64,000 nucleotides of DNA from Fallopia convolvulus (taxonomy: Eukaryota; Streptophyta; Magnoliopsida; Caryophyllales; Polygonaceae): assembly GCA_964016875.1 (NCBI GenBank), contig OZ024724.1, forward strand, positions 43,949,820 to 44,013,819, in the 5' to 3' direction. Position numbers and translations under genes: made by a program. Below are positions 46,085 through 58,758 of this stretch, in pieces (positions within the stretch are counted from its first letter, which is position 1; each line of letters opens with the position of its first letter). The notes under the pieces were generated by a model. That model searched no databases, had not been told where the DNA came from, and saw nothing but the letters and a program-made list of their open reading frames with translations.

Positions 46085-46918
46085 TCAGTCTCTAGGCAAG
46101 AAAAGAGCAAGGCACCTTGACCAACAAACAGGACAACTGGCCCTCTTCAACACCCACCTCAACAAACACTCCCCATGAAACACATGCGAGCACCCCACCA
46201 TCCGCCTCACCTCCAACCCTAACGTCGACCCCCTCCCCGCCCCGAGTCTTTCGAAACAGATCACGCAATCCTCCTCCACCCCTTCCTCCCCCACCACCGG
46301 GGTCGATATCCGGTCCAGCAGCGTCTCCGCCGTCACCCCGTCCGGCGTAACAACCTTAACCGCCACGTGCACGTGGAGCACCAACAGCCTACTACCCCGT
46401 CGCGCCTGGGCCTCGGCCTCCGCCTGCGCCCTGGCCCGCCGGGAAGATGAATGCGGCGGGACCTGGAGGGTGGCTAGGTCCCGCTGCAGCTTCCAGGCCA
46501 CGGCGTCCATGAGCGGTCCTGGGACCGACCCCGAGAGCGCCGAGGCGATCAGCTTACGCCACGTTGCCCCGCTCTGCTGCCTCGGATCTTGGAGCGTGAC
46601 GCTCAGCTGCGTCTCGTCTCCGTGCGGGATGTTGTGGGTCTCGAGGTCGGCGTCCGGATCGGTGCGGAGGCAGAAGCTGTGGACGAATTGCACGGTGAAC
46701 GACACCTTCAGCTCGGTCCTTCGAGGTGTCGACGGCGTGGGGGACGTTGACAAGCGGCGGAGCCCGCACGTCCAGCGGAGGTGTTTCGGTTTCTTCGTGG
46801 CCGTGGTGTTGGCGTTGGCAGCGACGGTTTCTTCGTCGTCGGATGAGCCCACGTCGACGTCGGCCGCTCGCTCCACCTTGAACTCGACGTATGACGATCG
46901 CTTCGAGATTGAGGCCAT
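46085..46918 (-). CDS. RING-H2 finger protein, probable E3 ubiquitin ligase
   Basis: A single-exon protein of 277 residues. The C-terminal RING-H2 (about residues 218-265) has CVICFERLG, CSHVFHGECLLRW and CPVC with the C3H2C3 spacing that binds two zinc ions and recruits an E2 enzyme. The N-terminal 200 residues have no named domain: an acidic patch GSSDDEETVAAN, a central segment beginning LKVSFTVQFVHSFCLRTD, and an Ala/Arg-rich helix. No signal peptide or membrane span is seen, so it is probably nuclear or cytosolic. Coding DNA is GC-rich against AT-rich flanks. The substrate cannot be inferred. The closest plant families are small intronless RING-H2 proteins. Confidence 0.9.
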   Translation of the reverse strand: MASISKRSSYVEFKVERAADVDVGSSDDEETVAANANTTATKKPKHLRWTCGLRRLSTSPTPSTPRRTELKVSFTVQFVHSFCLRTDPDADLETHNIPHGDETQLSVTLQDPRQQSGATWRKLIASALSGSVPGPLMDAVAWKLQRDLATLQVPPHSSSRRARAQAEAEAQARRGSRLLVLHVHVAVKVVTPDGVTAETLLDRISTPVVGEEGVEEDCVICFERLGAGRGSTLGLEVRRMVGCSHVFHGECLLRWVLKRASCPVCWSRCLALFLPRD

Positions 46919-47939
46919 GAGAGGGTTGTTATCTCAGGTCTCAATTAGGTACGTAGTAAGAAAGTGTACGTGTGGTAAAGCGTTTCTTGATCAAATTGAC
47001 AAGTGTGTGATGCGACTTTTTACTAGTGATCGAGACGGGTAGGAAAATTAGTAATGTAGATGCGTGTTTTTATTGTTTCTTTTTTGTCTTGTTTTTTGGG
47101 GTTGAAGTAAGTAGTGATGCAGATGAAGATAAATGTGAAGGTGTCTAATATTAGAGAGAAAGAAGAGGGGAGGGAAGCGTGGGAAATGTGGAAGAAACAT
47201 GATCCAAAAGTGGGGAACAACGGAACCAAAATATCAGGGAGTTTGTTACTTTTGACTGATACATAATCTCGGAAATGGAATTGGGCGAATTGTATGAAAG
47301 GATTGTAAACTTTCTTATTGTTAGAGGTAATCACAATACAAAGTCTGTGACTGGTATACATATCGTATATGTTGTCCTATAGAATTATACAAGTTCAAAC
47401 TTTATGTTCAAAGTTTTGATTTAATATATTTTTACGGGTTAAACTACATTTAAGCACCAATTCATTTGCCTTTTACATTTAGCCACCCCTAATCTTGAGA
47501 ATTACCAAAAAAACAACTATCAATTTAGACACCCCTATATTTCTATTGCTAAAACAGTGTTATTGCCACTGTTCTAAAAATTCATTCTAGGTCCAGTCTA
47601 GGCCACGCTTAGACGCTGAAATATTCATGTTCGTCTAATTTTTTAGACCGTCTAGATATCTGTTTAGGACCGCCTAAATAACTGTTTAAGTCATTTAGGC
47701 GCTAGGCGGCCCCTTTCTGCGAGGTCTTTTTAATGGCTATTGGTATAGCTAAATGACGATAGAAATAATGTTTTGAAAATGGATAATGATACGGGACAGA
47801 TTTCTAGCTACTACTATAAGTAAAGTGTAACCAGTTTTCCAATCTTGGTTTAGTCGGTAGACTTGCATCAAGCAAGAATCCGTCTTGGGCGAACGACGGA
47901 ACGAGCGCCTTCCCCTTTTCCCCTTTCCGCCATCTCGCC
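46919..47939. other. Intergenic region between the divergent RING and plastid-protein genes
   Basis: Likely holds both promoters. It contains a degraded MITE at 47567-47733. Nothing else is recognisable; a purine-rich stretch (47150-47180) lies upstream of the RING gene. Confidence 0.5.
47567..47733. repeat. Degraded hAT-like MITE with CACTGTTCTAAAAA end
   Basis: Begins CACTGTTCTAAAAATTC and carries TCTAGGCC, CGCCTAAATAACTG and TAGGCGCTAGGCGG phrases. The right end (GTCTTTTTAATGGC) has decayed. The same family recurs at 60450-60588. Confidence 0.65.
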
Positions 47940-49603
47940 ATGAAAACTCCACTTTCCACTCTCCCCACAACCAATCATTCTCTCTACATCTTCACTTCTC
48001 TCCAGCGAATCACTTCGATCCCCAACCCCAATTCGAATCCCGCTGTCACTCCCTCTCTTTTGAAGTCTCTCAACATTCCCCTAAAACCCCAAATCCCTAA
48101 ACGCCTCCGTTTGATTTCCCTTTCCTGTTCCAATTCCAGGACAGCCTCACGTGAATCTGATTTGTCGACAGAAAATCCTGTGGAAACTTCAATTTTTGAG
48201 GAGAATGAGCAGGAGAATCAATGGAGAGTTGAAACCCGAAGCCCAATTGTACCGCCGTTTGTTTCGAACTGGGTATCGAGGTTTACTCTCGGGGACCGGG
48301 CCTTCTTTCTCCTGGCCTTCATCGCATGCACGGTATTATGTTGAATTTTTTGTTAATCTTGTTCTATGTGCTTGTTCGTAATTTGCAACGAAAACAGGTT
48401 CTTTTTGAAGAGTGTTTACCTAAGCTGATGAGCTATCATTTCTAAATTGAGTGCTTTCTGAACTTGATGTGCCAAATTCTAGCTCCAGTGGTTTCTCTAA
48501 CTGGAAGTTCACTTTCGAGCTTCCCAGAATCCCAGGGTATAGATGGATTTGCTCATCAAATATGTGCAAGATAGATTTTGCAGCTTTGATGGAATTTATA
48601 AATTCTAGTCGATGGAAAGCATGTGGTTTTGACTAGATTTATGGTTTTCGTGTACTTTCTTTTTATTTAACGACTAGTTCCTTATATGAAATGAGATTAT
48701 TTGTATGCCACCACTTTGCTTGTACTTACGTTAAGCTGTGTGCTCTAACTGCAGACCTCTGTGGCATTCACCAGCCTTGTTATGGCTGCTGTACCAACAC
48801 TATTTGTAAGTTCTCTTGCATCGAGTATTTTACCTATGATGATTTATCCTTTCGTTTTCACCTGAATGATTGTCGAAATTTGTCTTAAAAATGTTTTGAT
48901 ATATTTTCTTTTTGCTTGTGATAAGCTTGTGATGTGGTGAAAGTGAAACCACTATGGAGATATCTAAACTAATTTTATCTTTCATCTGCTTACAAAGGCC
49001 ATGAGAAGAGCTGCTATATCTCTTGCAAAGCTAGCAGATACTGCTCGGGAAGAGCTCCCCAGTACAATGGCTGCTCTTAGGCTCTCAAGCATGGAAATCA
49101 GTGACCTTACACTAGAGTTGAGTGATTTAAGGTAAATAATCGGTATATCACAATTCACAACAGTTCTGTTATGCTTTTTACTAATTGCATAATTATGTTG
49201 GTGCATAATTAATGTGTTTTTCTATGTTTCTCTCCAGCAAAGAGGTATCAGAAGGTATCTCTAAATCCACTCAAGCTGTTCAAGCAGCAGAAGCTGGAAT
49301 TAAACAGATCGGGGCTGTTGCTCACCAGCAAACTATTTGTAAGTCATGAAGTACTCCTGTTTTAATTTTGTATATGAAGTTGCCCCATCCATGTTTATTG
49401 AGTCTGTTTGTGCTTAAATAACAGCAATGATTCAAGAGAGGGCAAATCTTCCAGTTATTTCAATAAAACCTGTAGTGTCTGGTGCTGCAAAGAAGACTTC
49501 TCGAGCTGTAGGAACTGCAACAAGGACCATCATGAGTATTTTCTCTCGTGAAGATTCCAACTCTGTGAGCTTTGATGATGATTATGATAGCAAGGAAGGG
49601 TAA
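47940..49603 (+). CDS. Plastid-targeted membrane protein of unknown function (DUF948-like)
   Basis: Five exons, 47940-48332, 48755-48805, 48998-49131, 49238-49338 and 49425-49603, join in phase to 858 bases, 285 residues. The first 60 residues are Ser/Thr/Pro-rich and lack acidic residues, as in a chloroplast transit peptide. A membrane span covers about residues 121-148 (AFFLLAFIACTTSVAFTSLV). It is followed by a helical segment (MAALRLSSMEISDLTLELSD, then SKEVSEGISKSTQAVQAAEA) like DUF948-type coiled regions and an acidic tail ending DDDYDSKEG. This suggests a thylakoid or envelope protein with a long coiled soluble part. No catalytic motif is seen. The function is not known to me. Confidence 0.88.
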
Positions 49604-50061
49604 GTTGACACAGTATTTCAACTTTGTAATCCTAGGTTTTAGTATTTGTACATATGTACAACCACTGATTCAATACTTTTTTTTTAATTCTTTTGAATTC
49701 TGCTGGTACATTTAGCTTGATTTTGCAATATTAGTCTTGCAGTTGCCTCTTTCCTGGTTGAGTGTCGAAAAACAACATTGCCCTTGACAATATCTCCTTA
49801 TTATTTCCTTGTATTAAAGAAACTACACTCAATTGATAATATGCTTTATTCATAGAAAATAAGGGAATAGAACATGTCTTTGTTTTTCCACGGGCTTGCT
49901 GGCTTACAATGCTTTAGTCTTCTTTATTCTCGTCGCTATGGAGGGTAGGCAAATTTTAAAGTTCTTGTGCGAATGACAGAAAAAAACAAAAAAAAAACAA
50001 AGACTTGTCAAGTTTCAGCCATCAATAATTAAAACTTGCATTTTAAAAGGGTTCCTGTTAG
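49604..50061. other. Shared 3' intergenic region of two convergent genes
   Basis: 458 bp between the plastid-protein stop and the SWEET stop. AT-rich, probably holding both 3' untranslated regions. No other feature seen. Confidence 0.6.
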
Positions 50062-51794
50062 TTAAACTTGAACTTCCACTGTCTTCAATTCAACTTGGTC
50101 ATCTTTGTATGAGGTAGTTTTATGTGCCAAGGTTGACTTAATATCTGTGCTAGCCTCCAGCTTGCTCAAGTTCACATCATTCTGCTTCTTGGAGTTTCTA
50201 TAGATGCCATATAAGGCCATCTGTGCCACTCCAAGTAAAAAGCCAATAACGTTTGGCACCTGATCATCCATGAAAAAGCTAAATTTCAAGATCTCGAGCC
50301 TTGAGTGCAAATTACATAGCAAGAAATGAGCAATTAGGATAGAAAAAGGGTGTTTGCTAGATTGCTTTTAACTATGACTTACTGCAATGTAGAAGTCTCT
50401 CTCAAAGAATCCATAGAAGAACCAAACTGTAGCAGTTATTGTGAGGAAGAAGGAGAGGGAAAATGGCATGAACTCCACACTCTTTGTTTTTATGACTTGC
50501 CTCTGTTGCACAAAAGAATGTGTAAGATTTCAGAATTTTGTATTGTGTTATTATTGATTTTGTTTGTGGGTTATATATATATACCATGATGCTTAAAGGA
50601 GCGGCAAATACACACACGTTGATAACTGCACATATCCATCCCACTGCATCTACTCTATTGGGGCCTTTAAACAAAAAAATGGTAACAAGCATAACTGTAG
50701 CAGAGACGCCCAAATTGAACAGGAGTAAGAGCTTCATTGTGGAAACCTGTGAATTACCACAAAACTAATGTTAGTTAATCATGATTCATTCAATTGAATT
50801 GTCTGTTGTTTGCTTGGTGCTCTATGCATCCCATGGCTTTATGAGAATGATTGTGATCCTGTATTTTGTCTGCAATTATTCTCAGACGTTTCAGTGTAGT
50901 ATGATATGTCCTAGACCAAGCACAAAAGTAGGTAATAGAAATTTGTTTCAACAGATTACATGATCAGATTTCAATGGTAAAGTAGTCTTTGATGAAGTAT
51001 TAGGTATAATACTTGAAAAACTTTAACTGATTGATACAAAGCAAAGCTCATGATTTTACCCCTTAGTTGAAGAGTGACAAAGATGGAGGTGGAGAAATGC
51101 ATTAGAAAGAGAGAGTACCTTTGCTTTGGATGATGCGTAGACCAGGTATAGTATAAGGTAAAGGAGCTCTATTGCACATCCAAAGCTGTTGATGGTGATA
51201 ATAAGCATGCCATTTGGCCTCAGAGCGCCATAATACAACAGCAGCATTGCACTAAAAAGTGCAACAGCATACGGTATTGATTGATATCCTTCAGATGACT
51301 TGCGTTTGTAAATCCTGTAGAATGTTGGTCTGAGTACAAGAAAGTAAGATTAGCATTCAAATACCCACAAGAGCAGAGCTTAAAACCATAGATTTAATCT
51401 CATTTTGTGCTATTGCGCTGCATAGATGTGCCCTTAGGCAGCAGCATGTCAGCTAAATATGGCATTCTAGGTAGTATGCTATAAAACTTGAGATTGAAGA
51501 ACTAAGATTGATTATTTGGGTATCAGCTCATTGGGGGCTTACATAGGTGCCAAGAAGACCACAAATGACACAATATTCCCTGGAAAAAAATTAATACAAT
51601 AGAGCTGTTAGTGCATGACTCATACAGCAACAATTTCAAGATATTCTTCAGCATATGCATTGATTTACACAGAAATTTTGAATGAACACATGCATGAAAT
51701 TGTCAAGATGCTAAAAGCAGTAAATAGATGAGAGACAAAGTGTACCCATGATGCCAAAGATAAGTCTGAGCTGTTGATCGGTAAGGTTGTGCAT
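50062..51794 (-). CDS. SWEET sugar transporter, clade III-like
   Basis: A membrane uniporter moving sugars down their gradient; clade III members (SWEET9-15) carry sucrose across the plasma membrane. Six minus-strand exons, 51794-51746, 51579-51543, 51329-51119, 50746-50585, 50502-50383 and 50259-50062, join in phase to 777 bases, 258 residues. The protein has two MtN3/saliva repeats of three membrane helices joined by a linker helix. Signatures seen: FGIMGNIVSFVVFLAPIPTF, KRKSSEGYQSIPYAVALFSA, the INSFGCAIELLYL helix, and in the second repeat FAAPLSIM, TKSVEFMPFSLS and VPNVIGFLLGVAQM. The polar C-terminal tail is about 45 residues. Phrases such as SSEGYQSIPY with FSAML favour clade III, but the exact paralogue is not assigned. 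No lesion was seen. Confidence 0.95.
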
Positions 51795-53265
51795 CTTGGC
51801 TGGTTGAAGTTCGTTTTCTAGAGGTTATGTAAAATTATGCTCGAACGAACTTAAGTAGATTTTGTGACAGGCTTCATTATTTATATACATGAGAAACGGA
51901 GTTAGGCTTTGGCAATAGACTAATGCTAAATCTTGTCTGTAATTTGTTTCACCCTATTTCATTTTAAGTATTTTTTTTCTTTTTAACAATTAAGAGAGAG
52001 AGGCTAGCTGAAAATAATTTGTTAAGAGTTCCTAATTTCGTATCACTCATAGATGTTATATTAGTTAGTAACGTGAAATGTGAGAATTAGGTGTAGTAAG
52101 TTTGAGTGTACTGCTATGTACCAATTTGGTATGCTGTTATATCTTGATATTTTCTTCTGAAATAGGTTAAGAAAAATGTAATTTGGTATTGTATTGTAGC
52201 CACAGGTTGGTAGATGAAAGTCCAGGTACAACTCTCAATCTTATGGTGGCACCAACTTGGGGATTATTAGGCATGGGTAAGAAACGAGTATGACCAATAA
52301 AAGAAAAAAAAAACTATTAGTAAATCATGATTCAGTATCCCATGCAATTTTAACTCCACCATTTTGATTAAGATACATTAGATAAAGAATGAACCATTCT
52401 CATAAAGCCAATATTTACTGATAATTCTTTGACAAGATGGAGTTCATAAAGCCACTATTTACTGATAATTCTTTGAGAATGAACCATTATCATTTCTCTC
52501 TCCTTTTCTCATTCACATTTCATACAATACAGACCCTTATTGGATTGGAGGTTTGCAAGAAATCATCAACATAGCCTAAGTTTAATAGCTCGGGTATGGA
52601 TGGGTGGAGCTGATCTACAAATGAAAATGACTAATACAACCCACTTGTCACTCATGAAATGTTTCATCCAATCTGTCTGTCACTCATAAATTATTCGAGT
52701 GACATGTCCATCTTCAAAACAAATGCACTTATTTTGTTTTCACTCTTCTATATAGACTAGTTTTTTTTTATGAGTTTTAATACAAAATAACAAAAATATA
52801 TATTAAGTTCAACAATAAGCATACAATTAAGTCCATGCAAAAACACAAGTTTACATGGGGAAATCTTTTAAAGGCCAACAAAAATATGAATGTTTCTTCA
52901 AAAGCTCTAATATAAATTCACAACGAGAGGAACGAGTATAAACTAGAAAGGATTGAGGTCTTGTGGAAAAAGTGGAAAATCAAGAAGAGAAGGAAATAAT
53001 GGGGTGAAAGCCAAGAAAAAGATATTTTAGGTTGGTTGAGACATATAAAGGAAAATACTTACAAAATATTTAAGGCTATAATTATAGGGTGATAGGAGGG
53101 TATTTTGGGTGAAAGGTCAAAGAGCCTTATTCATATCTAACCTATCATCCAACCCACCCACCACCAATTTTATTCGGATTTTTCCTCATATGCTCGGTTC
53201 AAGTTATTTAGGTGGATCAATCACCCGCATGTAATTTTCATCCCTAGGTGCAAAAGATTGACACT
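51795..53265. other. SWEET upstream region and gene-poor DNA
   Basis: Promoter of the SWEET gene lies at its left. A short duplication CATAAAGCCA(A/C)TATTTACTGATAATTC occurs at about 52401-52425 and 52446-52471. No coding domain was found. Confidence 0.5.
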
Positions 53266-54127
53266 TGTTGGTGATTTTAGTTTCACCGACACTTGAGAAG
53301 TTGCCAACGCATTTTGGTGTGATTGGGGTTCACGTTGGCACAATGGGAACCAACTTTAATAGTGTGGGTTAAGGTGTGAGAAATGCATGTTCCTGTAAGT
53401 GAAGCTAGGTTCCAGAGGCTAATGTTAGATAAAGTTTGTTACATGATAGAGAACTTCGTTCTTTGAGAGTTTGTGACTTGACAAAGCTTAATTACAAATG
53501 TTATGAAGTCGTTGACTTGACAAAGTGAGGTCTACGAACTGACTCCTGAGTGAAGTCTAATTGCTTGGTAACCACCTTTGACTCAGTCAAAGTCTTGTTT
53601 GAACTAATCAAAAGGTGCATGTAACAATCGCTTGGAGATTTTTTAATTTGATTAGAGACCTCTATGGACGTGGTGAACTAGTGGAGAACTAGTGGTAACC
53701 GCTTAGTAACTGCCACAGGGTTTGCAACTCCAGAAAACTACCTACAACCGGTTTGAATGTCCCAAAGCCTATTTAAGGGTTTCATTGGGCATTTGTTTCG
53801 AAGGTTAAACAATTGTACTCTAAAAAAAAAGCATTCTCAACAAAAACAATAGTCCACATACTATACTCTAAGGTTTTATTCTAGATTGTAGTCCACGATA
53901 AGGACAAGAGGACTTGTCTTATCTTAAATTGGATTTCACAATAACCCTTGAGCCGTATAGTGTTGAAATATCGATTTAGAAAAGCTTTTCATGCAATTTA
54001 AGCTTATATCAAGCTATTAATACGTTTATTGATCAAGACACTTAGTGTATTGAAGAAGTCCACAACTTTCCAAAAACTCCCAAACTTTACGAAGTTCTTG
54101 AACTCCAGAGCACACGAAATTCCAACA
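53266..54127. repeat. Possible solo LTR
   Basis: Starts TGTTGGTGATTTTAG and ends TTCCAACA, giving the TGTTGG...CCAACA ends of an LTR. A TATA-like CCTATTTAAGGG lies near 53767-53778. The 5-mers outside (ACACT and CTATC) do not match, so a target duplication is not supported. Confidence 0.4.
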
Positions 54128-54575
54128 CTATCTTTTGAAGAACATCAGAGTGGTTGTACACTGGTACTTATTAATAATGTATGTTCATCTAAATGCTTAT
54201 GACCCTTGCGTGCGGTGTTCCTCTTAAATGGTAGTTATTTCATATCGGTTTTTTTGCTTATACAGATAAAATCAAGATTGTTTGTCATTCTGATGAAAAA
54301 TGGTGAAAGAAGCTTTGTTTTGTCTGTGTGAATCAAGAGAGTTTGTATTCGCATTGTTTTCTATTTTTCATTTAATTTGCATCTTAATGATGATGAAGAT
54401 CGAATATGTGGCTTTTCTTATTGATCTTCATATGGTTCAACAAAACAGCCGCTACATTACTAATTCTGACATCCCAGGTCATCTTGATATCACCATGAAA
54501 TAGTAACATTGATGTCATCTGATTAGATGCATCAAATTGATGAATACTTGCATCTAATTTTTTATTTTTTTTTAT
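54128..54575. other. Spacer before LINE C
   Basis: AT-rich with a 67-codon open frame (54300-54503) that shows no recognisable domain. Nothing else seen. Confidence 0.4.
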
Positions 54576-54600
54576 TAGGTAAGAATTAGGCTGAACTCCT

Positions 54601-55120
54601 TCACGGAGGGTGTCCTAGAGCATCCTTACGGATGAGAATATGAAGTTCTTGATGAGTCTTAATGACCTCGGCAGGGAGACTGTGGCCCAATTTCGCAATT
54701 TTATCGGCCACAGCGTTACAATCCCTAGAGATATGGTTAATTTGTAAGTCACGGTCTCCGGACGTGGAGACAAGGATATCAGATATTATTAGTTCGATCT
54801 CCCACGGGCATTTAATACTCCCTTTATACGCATTAATAACCTGGAGGTTGTCTCCTTCAATAACAACCTTTCCTAAATTCCTATTTTTCACTTCCCGAAT
54901 AGCTTCTCGGAATGCCAGAGTTTCGGCTTTTATACCTGAAACTTTTCCAAGATTATATGTTTTCAGGTCGATTATCTGGCCAAGGTGGTTTCTGATTACA
55001 ATTCCTCCCGTTGCTTGGCTGTTGGAAAGCCTAGATGCATCAAAGTTGATTTTGACTTGGTCTTGATTGGGTTTTTTCCACTTTTTGTTCGTTAATTTTT
55101 GTTGGTTCGTTTGTCGAGGT
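54601..55120 (-). pseudogene. LINE C RNase H domain remnant
   Basis: Reads VKINFDASRLSNSQATGGIV upstream (about 55000-55060), then VVIEGDNLQVINAY and INHISRDCNAVADKIAKLGH, the catalytic and C-terminal blocks of a plant LINE RNase H. It is open across most of the domain. Confidence 0.85.
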
Positions 55121-55182
55121 TTAACCGTTCTTATGTTTTCCTCGTCTTCTGACCACTGTTTTGCCTTGTCCCAGTTTTTTAT

Positions 55183-56575
55183 TTAGGTTTGAATATATCC
55201 TGTCAAATCCGGAATACCATCCCATTGGTCTTGCTGAAAGGTTAGTTTGTTTCGTTGATGCCAAACACTCCACCAAATAACCGCCATTTCTATGAATTCT
55301 TTTTTTCCTAGCAATTGTTTAATTACATTCAGAAGTTCCCTTGGTGATTTATTTTCAGGATCGATTCCCCTAATTACTTGGGCCGTGTTTGGGTTTACTT
55401 TATTTGTTATATAAGTCATGTACGGGCACTTAGTAAGTATGTGGTTCGTGTCTTCAATAGTACAGTCACACAATATACATCCTCATGGTGTAACCACTTG
55501 CTTTTCCCTTAATCGTGCTTTCGTAGGAAGACCATTGTTATCAATTTTCCATAGGAAATTTTCAACTTTCGGGTATGTATCTAGATTCCATATCCAGTTA
55601 TTTAGGCTTGGCGTTTGTCCTTCTATGTTTGTAATTAATTCAATTGTCGAGGCGGTGGAAAACCACCCATTTTTACTTGGTGCCCAGTAGAGCCTATCTG
55701 GGATATAGTTATTTGGTAGTGCAATTGTTTGGATTTGATCAACTATTTCATTTGGTAAGACTTGTCTTAATTGATCTGTTTTTCATGTTTTATCGTTTGA
55801 TATCCACTCAGCAACTTTCGATGATTCTTCGATCACTGAAGGGTCCGTGATATGGGAGTTCAGGGGACCTCCTATGGTCCATTTATCTTTCCAAAAGTTA
55901 ATCGTTTTTCCATCCCCAACTTGCCATATTAATCCCTTGTAGAATTCTTCCCTAAGATGAATGAGTTTCTTCCATTGTCATGAAGTATTTTGCTTTAGCT
56001 TATATGTAAAGAAGCTATCACTTTAAGGTATTTTTGTGTTACTATCCTTACCCATATATTGTTTGGTTCTGCTAGGATTTTCCATAATAATTTCATTTGA
56101 AGCGCTTTGTTCATATGTTCTGTTTTTCTTATTCCTAATCCACCCATTTCCTTTGGCTTGCATATCTTGTCCCACCCTATGAGTGGCTTATATTGTCTAT
56201 CTTTATTCCAGAAAAAACCTCTATTAATCCTATCCATTTCAGCATGTATGGAGCTTGGAAGCATGAAGCTCTGCATGACATAGTTGGGTTTTGTAGCAAG
56301 GTTGGCTCGGATCAGCGTTGTTCTCCCTTCTTGGGAAAGTGAGTTTGCTTTCCATTTCGTAAGCTGTTTCTGTGCCTTTTCTATGGATTCCTTAAATGTA
56401 TCTTTGTTAACTTTCCCACTGATAATCGTGCATCCAAGATATTTCTCAGTATTTATCATTGTTGATATCCCTAATGTTTGTTGGACTATGTTACTTGAAT
56501 TCAAAACTTTTTCACTTTGATTTTTTCTTATGAAAACTCTCTTCATATGAATCAATATCATCTGCATGTTTTTCA
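55183..56575 (-). pseudogene. LINE C reverse transcriptase thumb and zf-RVT remnant
   Basis: From KYLGCTIISGKVNKDTFKES and WKANSLSQEGRTTLIRANLA through WDKICKPKEMGGLGIRKTEH (56618-55995) to the zf-RVT zinc finger CDCTIEDTNHILTKCPYMTY (55473-55183). Stops near 55990 and 55780 interrupt it. The palm N-terminal to HADD is absent. Confidence 0.85.
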
Positions 56576-58758
56576 TGTTTGGTCCTTGTTTGGTTGAATT
56601 AAAGAAATACAATTCCATTGAATTTAATTTATGTGAAATAATTTTTTAGAATTTGGAAATCATAGAAATTTAGAAAAGATGTTTGGCTATCAGTCTATTT
56701 TTTTAGGAAATTATGGGGGAAAAAAAATCTTACCCACTCCTTCTATGTAATTAAGTTACTACGAAATGCAAGAATTTGAAAATTCATGGAAGTTAAAAAT
56801 TAAAGAGATTTGCGAATAACTACATGCTAAATAGGCAGTTTGCAAAAAACCACCCGCCGCTAAATTCGATAGTATTTGGACACACACCACTAAATCCAAT
56901 GTTTACACATATTTTTGAAATCCAATGTTTCTTTATAATGAGTCAATATATAGTTTCAAAACTATGTAAAAATCTTAATAATTATTGATCATTCAGCAAA
57001 AACATAATCATATACGACTAACTTGTAATTTTGGCCGTTACAAGCATAAAGTGGAAAAAATGAGGAGATGAATAAATAGGAAAATTTCTAAATTTATATA
57101 TTGTAATAATGAAATGTGTTTAGATTTTATATGCATAATTATTTAATAAGCTTAATTAAAGCTTTTTGAAAAGTGTCAAATGAGTATTAAACCAATAATT
57201 TAATTTCTTTGAAACTAAATAGTTTGGGTTTTTTTTTTCATACGTATTCGACTTATATAGATATTATAATAAAATATTGTCCATGATTCAAAGCGATGGA
57301 TTTTCTATTAAGGTGATATAGGAGCCATTTATTGCAAATTAATGTGTGTTTGAGGCAAGTTAACGTTTCTATTTTCAATTGTGCTATAATTTAATTTATA
57401 ATATGTTGTCCATATATAGATATGATTACTATGGAAAAAGTATGATTAATTATTTATACTTTCACATGTAAATTTTTATCATATAAATAGTCAATATAAA
57501 TGATAATTTTTTTTAATTATCATATAAAAGTATTGCGCATACATCTATAATTCTTATATTATTAATTACTATGTAAGTATGTATCAAATGTTACATTACT
57601 TAATATTTATAACTATTTATATAGGGTAATAAAAGTTTGGATAACACTATAATTTAAATTTAATTATATAATTATAAAACTCTTTATCACTATCTAGGCT
57701 AACATAAAATTTTAATATAGTTATATACTTATAGCAAACTAATAAGCCTAAATATTTCTAAAATCATCACAACAACAACAACTACTACTATCTAGGTGGA
57801 ATCTGATATAAACGGGATCTGGGGATCGAGACACCCTTACCCCTACTCAACGTTGGGAGGGTATTTAAGGAGGGCCCAAAATAAAAAGGGAAATGGGGGC
57901 GGGCAGCAAACGATAGAAAAGCTATAGGGGGAGTCGAAAGCGAAAAAAAAAATTACACTCTCATCCACATAATGCCAAATGCCAAATCTCCTAGTACAGT
58001 TTCCATCCACATAATTACACTTCCCAGTTACCGTTCTGTCACTGTAATCTTCTGACACCATTGGTCCCTACATAATGCCAAATCTGCTGGAACCGCCAAC
58101 AAGATAAGATCTTGTTTTAAATATTCATAATTTCAAATATTAGAACAGATTTTTGTCTTAATTCAATCTCATCCACATATTTTTTTTAGATATCATTTTA
58201 TGGATTAAAGAAAATGGTTGTTTATTGAAAAGGGGACGGCCTGATATGGGAGGGCCTAATTTCCTTTTAAGTATAGACTTTATTCATTTATTTTCACATA
58301 TAATTAGTTTGGTTAAGTTTCGCACTATGAATAAAGGGCAGCCTACCTCCAATGTACTAGGAGAATCACTCATTCACTCTCCAATAATTTAACAGTTTCC
58401 ATTGCACCAAACAATTCCAAATTTGGGTATTTTTTCCTTCTTGCAAATAGGGTAATTTTTCCTTCTGAACTTGCTTAATTCAATCAAATCCGAGGGGACA
58501 AAAACTAATTATTGATGCCTCTAAAGCACATATAGCTAGACTTTGTTAATTCTGGATGTCTCCTGAATTGTGATTTTGCATTTTTGGCTACTGCAAATAT
58601 CATCTGTTTCCAGCATGTCACGTACAGTGTCATGTGAATCAATTCTCAATCGATCTTAGAAGGATAAAGACAAGGTTTTATCATTTATGGTTGTGGGAAG
58701 TTCTACGTATGTTAGATTTGATAGAAGAAAATATGATTTTTGTATTAAATATTGTGAA
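56576..58758. other. AT-rich gene-poor DNA
   Basis: About 2.2 kb, strongly AT-rich from 56700 to 57770 with only short frames and no domain. A slightly GC-richer part near 57780-58080 has no identifiable gene. Confidence 0.5.

Larger units (their letters stand above)
54576..56575 (-). mobile_element. 5'-truncated L1-type LINE (copy C)
   Basis: Minus-strand LINE that starts at the RT active site (HADD, near 56545-56575) and runs through the RT thumb, zf-RVT and RNase H to a 3' end with the hairpin at 54620-54636, then a T-rich plus-strand tract (A tail) at about 54558-54575. It belongs to the same broad lineage as copy A: the 3' hairpin, the zf-RVT CCHC and the RNase H motifs align by eye. 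Several stops and shifts. No clear target duplication. Confidence 0.88.

Noticed and set aside
46117..47042. Plus-strand frames over the RING gene
   Set aside because: Shadows of the GC-rich minus-strand RING-H2 coding sequence; the zinc ligands occur only in the minus frame.
53266..54127. Firm solo-LTR call
   Set aside because: The TGTTGG...CCAACA ends are suggestive but the flanking 5-mers differ. Kept only as a low-confidence repeat.
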